From Dongia_A sp039808885 (GTDB lineage Bacteria; Pseudomonadota; Alphaproteobacteria; Dongiales; Dongiaceae), in NCBI GenBank assembly GCA_039808885.1, contig JBDHTX010000002.1, positions 124,001-188,000 on the forward strand: a DNA stretch of 64,000 bases, in the 5' to 3' direction. The stretch's first letter is position 1. Every line of letters starts with the position of its first letter. The position numbers and the translations under genes are program-made. Below the pieces are notes generated by a model. It saw only the letters and a list, made by a program, of their open reading frames with translations, made no database searches and was not told the origin of the DNA. Below, piece after piece: positions 42,681 through 51,084 of the stretch.

Positions 42681-45355
42681 CGCGCACCTTCCTTCGCCCG
42701 GATCGCCGCCCGCAGGCGGTGCGGCAGCACCGGGATCTTGGTCACCCGCACGCCGGCGGCGCGCTGGATGCCGCCGAAGATGGCCGGCGCGGTCGAGATC
42801 AGCGCCGGCTCGCCGACGCCCTTGGCGCCGTAGGGGCCATGGCCGGTCGGGTCCTCGACGATGAGGCAGGTCATCTCCGGCATGTCGCCGAACGTGGGGA
42901 CCAGGTAGTCGTGCAAATTCTCGGTGCGGCCGGGCAGGTATTCCTCCATCAGCGCCAGGCCGATGCCCTGCGCCGTGCCGCCGTGGATCTGGCCCTCGAC
43001 CTGCTGCGGGTTGATCGCCTTGCCCACGTCATGCGCGGCGGCGATCTTCAGCACCTTCACCTGGCCCAGATCGAGGTCGACCTCGACCAGCGCCACCTGG
43101 GTGGCGAAGCCGTAGCAGGCATAGGGAATGCCCTGGCCGTTGGCATCGAGCGGCGAGGTTGGCGGGTCGAACCGGCCATGGCCGGTCAGCACGTCGCCGT
43201 GATTGTCGGCCGGCAATCGGCGCAAGGCGGCGCGATCGCCGAGCGCGTCGAGCTTGGCCTTCAAATCCAGCGCCGCCAGCTCGCAGGCCTTGCCGGAGAC
43301 GAAGGTCTGGCGCGAGGCGGAGGTCTTGCCGGCATCCAGCGTCCGCGCCGTGTCGCCGGCGACCAGCGCGATCTCGCCGGCCGCGACGCCCAGCGCCTCG
43401 GCGGCGATCTGCACCAGGATCGTGTTCGATCCCTGGCCGATATCGACCGCGCCGCAATAGAGCGTGATGCGCCCGTCGGCGGCGATGCCCAGTTTCATCT
43501 CGGAGGGATTGCTGAGCGCGGTGTTGCCCATGCCGTACCAGGAACAACCGATGCCGACGCCGCGCTTCCGTCGCGGCGAGGCGGCATTGAACCCATCGGC
43601 CGCCGCGTTCCACTCGCGCCAATAGGGCGCCACCGCGTCGATGCTTTCGACGATGCCGCAGGAATCGTGCAGCACCTGCCCGGTGATGGTGGCATCGCCC
43701 CGGCGCAGCGCGTTCAGCCGCCGGAACTCCAGCCAGTCCAGGCCGAGCTTGTCGGCCAGCGCATCCATCGCCGCCTCGGTGGCGATCGCGCTTTGCGGCA
43801 CGCCGAAGCCGCGGAAGGCGCCCGAGGGCGGGCAGTTGGTGAAATAGGCGGTGCCGCGCGTCCGCGCGTGCCGCACCCCGTAGGGGCCCGGCGCGTGCAC
43901 CGGCACGCGGTTGGCGACGGTCGGGCCCCAGCTGGCATAGGCGCCGGTGTCCAGCTCCGCATACGACCAGAAGCCGGTGAGCTTGCCGGCGGCGTCGCAG
44001 CCGATCTTGACCCGGACATGCGCCGGATGGCGCTTGGTCGAGGCGGCCATGCTTTCCGGCCGGGTATAGACATAGGCGACCGGCTTGCCGGTCAGCCATG
44101 CCGCCAGGCCCAGCAGCGGATGCACGTTGAGATCGAGCTTGCCGCCGAAGCCGCCGCCGCAGGCGGTGGCGACCAGGCGCACCGCCTCCTTCGGCAGCCG
44201 CAGGATCTGTGCCACGTCGTCGCGATGCTGGAACGGATTCTGGGTCGAGACGTGGATCTCCAGCGCATCGCCCTTGCGCTCGGCCCAGCCGGCCTCGGGC
44301 TCGATATAGGCGTGCTCGACAAAGCTGGTCTGGCATTCGGTCTCTGCCACATGGGCGGAGCCGGCAAGCGCCGCCTCGACATCGCCGCAGACCACGCCGC
44401 CGTCGACCAGCACATTGCCGGCCTTGCCCGCGTGCAGCAGGTCGCCCCGCTTCGCCGCGTCGATGCCCATGATCGGCGGCAGCACCTCGTAGTGGATGGG
44501 CACGTCCTCGTCGCGGATGGCCTCGATCGCGGCGCGCGCGCCGACGAAGGCGACGACCGGATCGCCGCGATAGCGCACCTGGTCAATGGCCAGGACCGTC
44601 TGGTCCTTGATCGCCGGATACATGCCATAGGCGTTGACCGGCACGTCCCTGGCGGTCAGCACGCGCACGAGGCCAGGCCGCGCGGCGACGAAGGCCTCCA
44701 GGTCGCCCAGGGTGAACCGCGCCCGGTGATGCGGCGACCGGATCACCCGGATCAGCAGCGCATCGGCGGGAATGCCGTCGGCGCCATAGCTTTCCGCGCC
44801 GGTCAGCTTGGCCGGCCCGTCGACCTTGGCGTTGCGCGCGCCGATGCCGCCGTCGCGCAGGACCGGCGCCGGACGGGCGACGTCGAGCACCGCCTCGACG
44901 ATCTTCTGGTAGCCGGTGCAGCGGCACAGCACGCCGCCCAGCGCGTCCTCCACCTCGCTCCGCGTCGGCGCGTCGCACCGCGCCAGCAGGTCGCTCGCCG
45001 CCATCAACATGCCCGGCGTGCAGATGCCGCATTGCGCCGCGCCATGGGCCAGGAACGAGCGCTGCAGGTCGTTCAACCGACCCTGCCCGGCCAGGCCTTC
45101 GACGGTGGTGATCGCCACGCCCTCGCATTGTCCGACCGGCACCAGGCAGGCGCAGGCCTGGGCGCCGTCGATCAGCACCGTGCAGGCGCCGCAATCGCCG
45201 GCATTGCAGCCGATCTTGGTGCCGGTCAGCTTGAGATCGTCGCGCAGCACATCGGCCAGGCGGCGCAGGCGGTCGCCCCGGTAGAGCTGCTGCCGGCCGT
45301 TGACGTTCATCGCCAGGATGTCGCCGATCCCGCCTTTCGCCGCCAGCTCGTTCAT
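42677..45355 (-). CDS. Molybdenum hydroxylase, [2Fe-2S] and molybdopterin subunits fused (probable nicotinate dehydrogenase)
   Basis: 892 residues from the ATG at 45355. Residues 1-165 are the small subunit with two [2Fe-2S] sites: C50, C55, C58 and C70 (CNAGDCGACTV), then QCGICTPGM and CRCTGY. The remaining part is the xanthine-dehydrogenase large subunit, with molybdopterin contacts (TACGGGFGGKLD, GAFRGFGVPQSA, DIGQGSNT) and the active-site glutamate in GAKGVGEPAL. The enzyme hydroxylates N-heterocycles using water. With nicotinamidase upstream and 6-hydroxynicotinate reductase downstream, nicotinate C6 hydroxylation is the likely reaction. Both ends overlap neighbouring genes by ATGA. Confidence 0.88.
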   Translation of the reverse strand: MNELAAKGGIGDILAMNVNGRQQLYRGDRLRRLADVLRDDLKLTGTKIGCNAGDCGACTVLIDGAQACACLVPVGQCEGVAITTVEGLAGQGRLNDLQRSFLAHGAAQCGICTPGMLMAASDLLARCDAPTRSEVEDALGGVLCRCTGYQKIVEAVLDVARPAPVLRDGGIGARNAKVDGPAKLTGAESYGADGIPADALLIRVIRSPHHRARFTLGDLEAFVAARPGLVRVLTARDVPVNAYGMYPAIKDQTVLAIDQVRYRGDPVVAFVGARAAIEAIRDEDVPIHYEVLPPIMGIDAAKRGDLLHAGKAGNVLVDGGVVCGDVEAALAGSAHVAETECQTSFVEHAYIEPEAGWAERKGDALEIHVSTQNPFQHRDDVAQILRLPKEAVRLVATACGGGFGGKLDLNVHPLLGLAAWLTGKPVAYVYTRPESMAASTKRHPAHVRVKIGCDAAGKLTGFWSYAELDTGAYASWGPTVANRVPVHAPGPYGVRHARTRGTAYFTNCPPSGAFRGFGVPQSAIATEAAMDALADKLGLDWLEFRRLNALRRGDATITGQVLHDSCGIVESIDAVAPYWREWNAAADGFNAASPRRKRGVGIGCSWYGMGNTALSNPSEMKLGIAADGRITLYCGAVDIGQGSNTILVQIAAEALGVAAGEIALVAGDTARTLDAGKTSASRQTFVSGKACELAALDLKAKLDALGDRAALRRLPADNHGDVLTGHGRFDPPTSPLDANGQGIPYACYGFATQVALVEVDLDLGQVKVLKIAAAHDVGKAINPQQVEGQIHGGTAQGIGLALMEEYLPGRTENLHDYLVPTFGDMPEMTCLIVEDPTGHGPYGAKGVGEPALISTAPAIFGGIQRAAGVRVTKIPVLPHRLRAAIRAKEGAR

Positions 45356-46218
45356 GGCGCGAGCTCCGCCAGCAGGCGCCGCAGCACCACCAGCGCGGCC
45401 TCGGCACGGTATTCCGCGCTGGCCCGCACGTCGTCGATGGGCGCCAGCTCGCGGAGATGATCCGCTTGCGCCAGGGCCGCGAGATCGGAATCGATCCGCC
45501 GGCCGCGCAGCGCCGCCTCGAGGCCGGGCAGGCGCCGCGCCACCGGCGAGCAGGCGCCGATGGCGATGCGCGCGGCGGCGATGCGGCCGTCGACGATGTC
45601 GAGCCAGCCCGCCGCCATGACGATGGAAATGACCAGGTATTTGCGGGCGCCGAGCTTCAGGAAGTTGCTCACCGCCTCGCCCTGCGGCGGCGGCACCAGG
45701 ATCGCGGCCAGGATCTCGTCCGCGCGCAAGGCGGTTTGCCGCGGGCCGAGGATGAAATCTGCGACCGGCAGGCGCCGGCTGCCATCGGCGCTCAGCAACT
45801 CGACCTCCGCGCCCAGCGCAAGGAGCGCCGGCACGCCATCCGCCGCCGGCGAGGCGTTGCACAGGTTGCCGCCGATGGTGCCGCGATTCTGGATCTGCCG
45901 CCCGCCCACTTCGCGCGCCGCCTGCTGCAGGCAGTTGAACTGCGCCGGCAGCGCCGCCTCGGCGATGGCCGTCCAGCTGGTCAGCGCGCCGATGCGCAGG
46001 AACCCGCCGGCATCCGCGATGCCCTTGAGGCCGGGCAGCGCGGTCAGGTCGAGGACACCGGAACCGTCAGGGTCGTGGAGCGGCCGGCCGACCCGCACGG
46101 GATAGAAATCGGTCCCGCCGGCGAGGATCCGGGCGCCCTGCTTGCGCAGGCGCAGCGCCTCGGCCAGATCGCGCGGCCGCGCATAGCGCGCCTCTTCCGT
46201 GTCGCGGGCTCCCAGCAT
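45352..46218 (-). CDS. Molybdenum hydroxylase FAD-binding subunit (CoxM/XdhB type)
   Basis: I place the start at the ATG at 46218 (GGAAG five bases upstream), giving 288 residues. The frame is open to 46272, but that segment contains the predicted promoter -10 and operator. The FAD domain has ARYARPRDLAEALRL, ARILAGGTDFYP, the isoalloxazine loop GRQIQNRGTIGGNLCNASPAADGVP and FLKLGARKYLVIS. It passes electrons from the Fe-S clusters to an acceptor. First gene of the nicotinate-type operon; its stop overlaps the start of the fused Mo subunit gene. Confidence 0.9.
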   Translation of the reverse strand: MLGARDTEEARYARPRDLAEALRLRKQGARILAGGTDFYPVRVGRPLHDPDGSGVLDLTALPGLKGIADAGGFLRIGALTSWTAIAEAALPAQFNCLQQAAREVGGRQIQNRGTIGGNLCNASPAADGVPALLALGAEVELLSADGSRRLPVADFILGPRQTALRADEILAAILVPPPQGEAVSNFLKLGARKYLVISIVMAAGWLDIVDGRIAAARIAIGACSPVARRLPGLEAALRGRRIDSDLAALAQADHLRELAPIDDVRASAEYRAEAALVVLRRLLAELAP

Positions 46219-46233
46219 CCCGGCTTCCGTCTC

Positions 46234-46261
46234 CCAGATCGTTCGCATACGAACGATCTGG
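46234..46261. promoter_or_regulatory. Perfect 12+12 bp palindrome, probable MarR operator
   Basis: CCAGATCGTTCG (46234-46245), spacer CATA, CGAACGATCTGG (46250-46261). It begins two bases after the predicted -10 box, so it covers the transcription start of the operon. It lies upstream of the FAD-subunit start codon at 46218. The operon's own MarR protein is the natural candidate ligand. Confidence 0.75.
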
Positions 46262-46263
46262 TC

Positions 46264-46319
46264 ATTCTGCACCGCCGGCGGGCAGAGTCAATCGGGGGTC
46301 AATCGGGGGTCAATCGCGG
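46264..46319 (-). promoter_or_regulatory. Operon promoter with triplicated TTGAC box
   Basis: Minus strand: -35 TTGACT (46286-46291), 16-base spacer, -10 CAGAAT (46264-46269). The -35 box is the last of three 11-bp tandem units GTCAATCGGGG (46287-46297, 46298-46308, 46309-46319, plus-strand reading, last unit imperfect), so TTGAC occurs three times at one-helical-turn spacing. The upstream copies could bind a second regulator or be leftovers of slippage. Confidence 0.65.
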
Positions 46320-46321
46320 GA

Positions 46322-46957
46322 TCAGCCGATGTGGTCGGAGGCGGTCAGCGCCACGCCGGCCTTGGTCATCTCCGCCTTGGCGGCGGCGAGGCTGCCGTTG
46401 AGGTCGATGGCGCGGCAGGCATCCTCCAGCACCACGACCTGGAAGCCTTCGCGCCGGCCGTCGAGCGCCGACCAGGCGACGCAGAAATCGGTGGCCAGCC
46501 CGCACATGAACAGGCGTTTCAGCCCGCGGTCGCGCAGATAGCCGGCAAGGCCGGTGCGCGTCACCTTGTCGTTCTCGAAGAATGCCGAGTAGGAATCGAT
46601 CGGCTTGCGGAACCCCTTGCGCAGAACCAGCTCCGCTCCGGTCAGCTTCAGTCCCGCATGGAATTCCGCGCCCCTGGTGCCCTGCACGCAATGATCCGGC
46701 CACAGGGTCTGGTCGCCGTAATCGAGCTTGATGGTGGCGAAGGGCTGGCCCTTGTGCGTGCTGGCGAAGGACGAATGCCCGGCCGGGTGCCAGTCCTGGG
46801 TCAGCACGACATGGCGGAACTGCCCCATCAGCCGGTTCACCACGGGCACGATCTCGTCGCCCTTGGAGACGGCCAGCGAGCCGCCGGGGCAGAAATCGTT
46901 CTGCACGTCGATGACGACCAGCACGTCCTCGTCCATCGGCGTCACCTTGAATGCCAT
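46322..46957 (-). CDS. pncA: Nicotinamidase/pyrazinamidase
   Basis: 211 residues of the cysteine-hydrolase family with all PncA hallmarks: catalytic D17 (VVIDVQNDFCPGG), metal ligands D55, H57 and H61 in DWHPAGHSSF, LWPDHCVQGT, K114 before DSYSAF, and nucleophile C159 in GLATDFCV. It hydrolyses nicotinamide to nicotinate and ammonia. It usually serves NAD recycling, but here it lies 50 bases upstream of the nicotinate-type degradation operon and 60 bases downstream of an ABC permease gene on the same strand, so a catabolic role is likely. Confidence 0.93.
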   Translation of the reverse strand: MAFKVTPMDEDVLVVIDVQNDFCPGGSLAVSKGDEIVPVVNRLMGQFRHVVLTQDWHPAGHSSFASTHKGQPFATIKLDYGDQTLWPDHCVQGTRGAEFHAGLKLTGAELVLRKGFRKPIDSYSAFFENDKVTRTGLAGYLRDRGLKRLFMCGLATDFCVAWSALDGRREGFQVVVLEDACRAIDLNGSLAAAKAEMTKAGVALTASDHIG

Positions 46958-47017
46958 GACACGGCCCCCTCTTCGCCCATGCGGGAACTATAAGTTCGCC
47001 GGTGGACGGGCGCAATC

Positions 47018-47989
47018 TCAGCGCCTGCCGCCGGGCAGCAGGCGCTCGATCCGCAGCAGGATCTCGGCGATGAGCCCGCGCGGGAAGAAGATGACGCAGA
47101 GCACGAACAGGCCGCCCAGCCCCAGCAGCCAGAGCGGCCCCAGGACCTCCGACAGGAAATTCTCCGCCACCCGCACCACCACCGCGCCCAGGAAGGCGGC
47201 GATCAGCAGCGACTTGCCGCCGAGCGCGGTCCAGATCAGCACCTCGGTCGAGAGCCCGAAGCCGAGCAGGGTCGGCGAGGCGAAGGCGAACTGCGCCACG
47301 AAGAGCGCGCCGGAGAGGCCGGCCACCGCCGCCGCGATGGTGAAGATGGCGAGCTTCAGCCGCGCGTTGTCGTAGCCGAGGAAGGCGGCGCGATCCTCGT
47401 TGTTGCGCAGCGCATTGAGCGCCAGGCCGAACGGCGTGCCGAGCATCGCCGCCAGCAGGGCGAAGACGATCACCGCCACCGCCAGGATCGCGTAATAGAC
47501 CGGGAGGCCGTCGATCAGGTCGCCGCCGAGGCCGAGATTCATCGGCGGCACGCCCATCAGCCCGTTGAAGCCGCCGATGAACTCCCAGTTGATGGCCAGC
47601 CGCTCGGCGATGACCGCGATGGCGAGGGTGACGATGCCGAAATGCGCGCCGCGCAGACCCCGGCCGTAGAACAGGAAGCGCCCCAGCAGGTTGGCGAAGA
47701 GCGCCGGCAGCGCCATGGCCGCCAACAGGCCGAGCCAGGAATTGGCCGGCACATGCGGGATCATGCCCATGGTCACCAGGCTCATCGCATAGGCGCCGCC
47801 GCCGAAGAAGATCGCCTGGCCGAAGCAGAGCAGCCCCGCCTGGCCCCAGATCAGCGCCAGGCTCATGGCGAAGATGCCGTAGGTCATGAACTGCGCCAGC
47901 TGCAAGAGCTGCCAATCATCGACCAGGGCCGGCAGAACCGCGAAGCCGAGCCAGATCGCGGCGGCGATGACGAGCGAACGCCGGCTCAT
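47018..47989 (-). CDS. Branched-chain amino acid-type ABC permease (LivM-like)
   Basis: 323 residues with about eight to nine membrane helices. The N-terminal QFMTYGIFAMSLALIWGQAGLLCFGQAIFFGGGAY pattern and the coupling region ALRNNEDRAAFLGYDNARLKLAIFTIAA are typical of LivM/UrtC permeases. Works with the LivH-like permease, whose stop codon it overlaps (ATGA). Substrate of this family ranges from branched-chain amino acids to urea and aromatic acids. Confidence 0.9.
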   Translation of the reverse strand: MSRRSLVIAAAIWLGFAVLPALVDDWQLLQLAQFMTYGIFAMSLALIWGQAGLLCFGQAIFFGGGAYAMSLVTMGMIPHVPANSWLGLLAAMALPALFANLLGRFLFYGRGLRGAHFGIVTLAIAVIAERLAINWEFIGGFNGLMGVPPMNLGLGGDLIDGLPVYYAILAVAVIVFALLAAMLGTPFGLALNALRNNEDRAAFLGYDNARLKLAIFTIAAAVAGLSGALFVAQFAFASPTLLGFGLSTEVLIWTALGGKSLLIAAFLGAVVVRVAENFLSEVLGPLWLLGLGGLFVLCVIFFPRGLIAEILLRIERLLPGGRR

Positions 47990-48843
47990 TTACGGCTCCG
48001 CCCGGAAAGCAGGCCGTTGGGGAAGATGCGGATGACCACGATGGCCATGGCGAAGACCACGACCTGGGCCAGCACCGGCGACCACAGCTTGGCGAAGGTG
48101 GAATCGATGCCGCCCACCAGCGAGGCGCCCAGCAGCGTTCCGGTGAGGCCACCGCCCCCGGTCAGGATCGCCAGGAAGGCCGGGATCAGGAAACCCAGCC
48201 CCATCTGCGGATCGACGCTCATCTGCGGCGCCATCACCGCCCCGGCCAGCCCGGCCAGGGCCGCGCCGAAGGCGAAGGTGGCGCGGTCCAGCCGCCGCGT
48301 GTTGATGCCGAGGCAGGCCGCCATCGACCGGTTGGCGATGACGCCGCGCGCCGCCAGGCCGAAGCGGGTGCGGAAGAAGACGAACAGCGTCAGCAGGATG
48401 ACCAGTACCGCGACACCCATGATGAACAGGCGATAGGCCGGATAGGTGGTGCCGAACAGGTCGATTCCGAATTGCAGCGGCGCGTCGACGGTGTAGGAGG
48501 CCGGGCCGAAGCCCAGGATCACCGCCTGCTTGATGGCGATGGAAATGCCCCAGGTGGCGAGAATGGTGTCGAGGAAGCGGCGATAGACGTGCCGGATGAT
48601 GAGCTCCTCGAGCACCAGGCCCACGAGCCCCACCACGACGGGCGCCAGGATGAGCCCCAACCAGAAACCTCCGCCGGCCTGCTGCACCACCACCAGCGTA
48701 TAGGCGCCGAGCAGGAACAGCTCGCCATGCGCCATGTTGATGACGTTCATCAGGCCGAAGATGATGACCAGTCCCATCGCCACCAGCACGATGGCAAGGG
48801 CGAAGTTGAGCGCGTCGAGGCCGAGGGTGAGGATCAGGTCCAT
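47986..48843 (-). CDS. Branched-chain amino acid-type ABC permease (LivH-like)
   Basis: 285 residues, hydrophobic throughout. NFALAIVLVAMGLVIIFGLMNVINMAHGELFLLGAY is the classic LivH/UrtB opening, and NRSMAACLGINTRRLDRATFAFGAALAGLAG the coupling segment. It forms the channel with the LivM-like protein. Four bases separate it from the upstream ATPase stop, and it overlaps the downstream permease gene. Confidence 0.9.
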   Translation of the reverse strand: MDLILTLGLDALNFALAIVLVAMGLVIIFGLMNVINMAHGELFLLGAYTLVVVQQAGGGFWLGLILAPVVVGLVGLVLEELIIRHVYRRFLDTILATWGISIAIKQAVILGFGPASYTVDAPLQFGIDLFGTTYPAYRLFIMGVAVLVILLTLFVFFRTRFGLAARGVIANRSMAACLGINTRRLDRATFAFGAALAGLAGAVMAPQMSVDPQMGLGFLIPAFLAILTGGGGLTGTLLGASLVGGIDSTFAKLWSPVLAQVVVFAMAIVVIRIFPNGLLSGRSRK

Positions 48844-48847
48844 CGCG

Positions 48848-49552
48848 CTAGAGCCCCAGATAGCGGTGGATCAGGCGGTCGTCGTCGCGCAGCGCCTGGG
48901 TCGCATGCGTGGCCACGATGCGGCCGTTCTCGATGAAGGCGCAGGTGCCGGCCATGTCGAGCACCATTTCCACATTCTGCTCGACCAGCAGGATGGTCAG
49001 TTGCTCCCGTTCCGCGATGGCTTTCAGCGTGGCGGCGATCTGCTCGACGATGGAAGGCTGGATGCCCTCGGAGGGTTCGTCCAGCAACAGCATTTTGGGC
49101 CGCCCGGCCAGCGCGCGGCCGATGGCCAGCTGCTGTTGCTGCCCGCCCGACATGGTGCCGGCGATCTGCTTCTTGCGCTCATGCAGGATCGGGAAATGCT
49201 CGAAGACCAGGTCGGGAATCCACCCCGCCGTGCCCGGCTTGCCGAGCGTGCCGAGCAGCAGGTTCTCCTCGACCGTGAACTCCATGAAGATCTCGCGCCC
49301 CTGCGGCACGAAGGCTATGCCGCGGTTGCTGATCTGGTCGGGCCGGAGCCCGTTGATGGGCGCGCCGTCGAAGCCGATGATTCCGCGTTTGACGGGAAGC
49401 AGCCCCATGATGGTCTTCATCAGGGTCGACTTGCCCATGCCGTTGCGGCCCAGCAGCGCCGTCACCTGCCCCGCCGCGACGGTGAGCGTCACGCCCTTCA
49501 GCACCAGGCTGTCGCCATAGCCGGATTCGACCTCGTCCAGGCTCAGCATCAT
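48848..49552 (-). CDS. Branched-chain amino acid-type ABC ATPase (LivF-like)
   Basis: 234 residues. Walker A LLGRNGMGKST (the LivF-type GMGKS variant), signature MSGGQQQQLAIGRALAG, Walker B MLLLDEPSEGIQP, then VEQNVEMVLDMA as the switch region. Length and motif variants identify the LivF/UrtE branch. Start overlaps the LivG-like stop by four bases. Confidence 0.92.
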   Translation of the reverse strand: MMLSLDEVESGYGDSLVLKGVTLTVAAGQVTALLGRNGMGKSTLMKTIMGLLPVKRGIIGFDGAPINGLRPDQISNRGIAFVPQGREIFMEFTVEENLLLGTLGKPGTAGWIPDLVFEHFPILHERKKQIAGTMSGGQQQQLAIGRALAGRPKMLLLDEPSEGIQPSIVEQIAATLKAIAEREQLTILLVEQNVEMVLDMAGTCAFIENGRIVATHATQALRDDDRLIHRYLGL

Positions 49553-50322
49553 GCGCGTTTACCGAGATAGGCTTCGCGCACCGCCGGGTCGGCGCTGATC
49601 TCGGCATAGCTGCCGCGGCGCAGCACCTGCCCCTTCATCATGACGACCACCGGGCAATCCAGCCGCCGCACGAACTGGATGTCGTGCTCGATGACGATGA
49701 TGGCGGCGGCGGTCTCGGCGGCGATGCGGCGGATCAGATCGGCGGTGGCCGCCGTCTCCGCCCCGCTCATCCCCGCCGTCGGCTCGTCCAGCAGGATCAG
49801 CTTCGGCTTGCCGGCCAGCACCATGGCAATTTCCAGCCATTGCTTCTCGCCATGGGCCAGCTCGCCGGCCGGCACCTCGGCGCGGGACCCGAGCGACACC
49901 AGGTCGAGGATGGCTTGCACCTCGTCCTCCTGGCGCTGCAGCAGCATCAGGCCGAAGGCGCCCCTGGCCTTGCCGGCGGAGAGCGCCGCGCGCACATTGT
50001 CGGCGGCGCTGAGCTCGGCGAAGATGCCGGGCACCTGGAACTTGCGGCCGATGCCCAGCCGGCTGATCTCATGCACCTTCATGGCGCCGGTGTTCTCGCC
50101 GCGGAAATGGATCGACCCGTCATCCGGGCGAAGCGCGCCGGAGATGACATTGAACAACGTGGTCTTGCCGCAGCCATTCGGCCCGACGATGCACAGCAAT
50201 TCGCCCGGATGGACGGAGAGCGACACGCCCGACAGCGCCTGGATGCCGCCGAACACCTTGGTGATGTCGGCGACCTCGAGCAGCGGCATGGCGCTGGGCT
50301 GGGCGGCGAGAGCTTCGCTCAT
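49549..50322 (-). CDS. Branched-chain amino acid-type ABC ATPase (LivG-like)
   Basis: 257 residues. Walker A VGPNGCGKTT, Walker B LILLDEPTAGM, and IIVIEHDIQFV as the switch region, all LivG/UrtD-like. The signature helix reads PAGELAHGEKQWLEIAMVLAG, that is LAHGEKQWLEIA where LSGGQ-type ATPases have LSGGQ; UrtD-type proteins carry the same variant, which points towards a urea/amide-type importer. The start at 50322 has only a weak ribosome site; an internal ATG at 50289 is the alternative. Confidence 0.9.
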   Translation of the reverse strand: MSEALAAQPSAMPLLEVADITKVFGGIQALSGVSLSVHPGELLCIVGPNGCGKTTLFNVISGALRPDDGSIHFRGENTGAMKVHEISRLGIGRKFQVPGIFAELSAADNVRAALSAGKARGAFGLMLLQRQEDEVQAILDLVSLGSRAEVPAGELAHGEKQWLEIAMVLAGKPKLILLDEPTAGMSGAETAATADLIRRIAAETAAAIIVIEHDIQFVRRLDCPVVVMMKGQVLRRGSYAEISADPAVREAYLGKRA

Positions 50323-50328
50323 GCGGGA

Positions 50329-51084
50329 TCAGACCACCGTGTAGCCGCCATCGGCGACCAGGTTGGCGCCGACCACGAAACTGGATTCGGCGCTGGCCAG
50401 GAACAGGATCGCCGCGGCGATCTCCTCCGCCCGCCCGAAGCGGCCCATCGGCTGCAGCTTGAGATACCCCGCCATCGCCGCGGCGGGATCGTCCGCCGTC
50501 GCCTCGACGCCGCCGCGCAGGCCCGGCGTGTCCGTGGTTCCGGGGCAGATCGCGTTGACGCGGATGTTGTGGCGGATCAGGTCGATGGCGGCGGCGCGGG
50601 TGAGCGACGAGACCCCGCCCTTCGCCGCGTGATAGGCGGCATAGCCGGGCGAACCGACCAGGGCGAAGGTCGAGGAGGTATTGACGATCGCCCCGCCGCC
50701 GCGCCGCTTCATCGGTTCGATGGCGTATTTGATGCCGAGGAACACGCTGGTCAGATTGACGGCGATGATCTCGGCCCATTCCGCCTCGCTGGTCTCAGAG
50801 ACCGGCTTCACGTTCTGGATGGCGGCATTGTTCACCAGGATGTCGAGCCCGCCGAAATGCCGCTCGGCGGCGGCGATGGCGGCCGCGATCTCGGCGCCGT
50901 GGGCGACGTTGCAGAGCTGGAAGCGGGCACCGCCGCCGATCTCGCCCGCCAGCTTTTCGCCGGCGGTGCGGTCACGGTCGGCGAGGATGACCTTGGCGCC
51001 CTCGGTTGCGAACAGCCGGGCGGTGGCGGCGCCGATGCCGTTGGCCGCCCCAGTGACGACGGCGACCTTGCCCGCCAGCCGCAT
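50329..51084 (-). CDS. Short-chain dehydrogenase/reductase
   Basis: 251 residues from the ATG at 51084, sharing one base with the preceding stop (TGATG). Classical SDR: VAVVTGAANGIGAATARLF (cofactor loop), LCNVAHGAE, NNAAIQ, catalytic Ser in NTSSTFALVG, YHAAK with the catalytic Tyr/Lys, then NAICPGTTDTPGL and the end VADGGYTVV. The acid at VILADRDR favours NAD(H). Translationally coupled to the isochorismatase-family gene. Substrate unknown. Confidence 0.9.
   Translation of the reverse strand: MRLAGKVAVVTGAANGIGAATARLFATEGAKVILADRDRTAGEKLAGEIGGGARFQLCNVAHGAEIAAAIAAAERHFGGLDILVNNAAIQNVKPVSETSEAEWAEIIAVNLTSVFLGIKYAIEPMKRRGGGAIVNTSSTFALVGSPGYAAYHAAKGGVSSLTRAAAIDLIRHNIRVNAICPGTTDTPGLRGGVEATADDPAAAMAGYLKLQPMGRFGRAEEIAAAILFLASAESSFVVGANLVADGGYTVV

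Noticed and set aside
45356..45862. N-terminal extension of the Mo hydroxylase frame
   Set aside because: It overlaps the FAD-subunit gene and has no similarity to any domain; the [2Fe-2S] domain begins properly at 45355.
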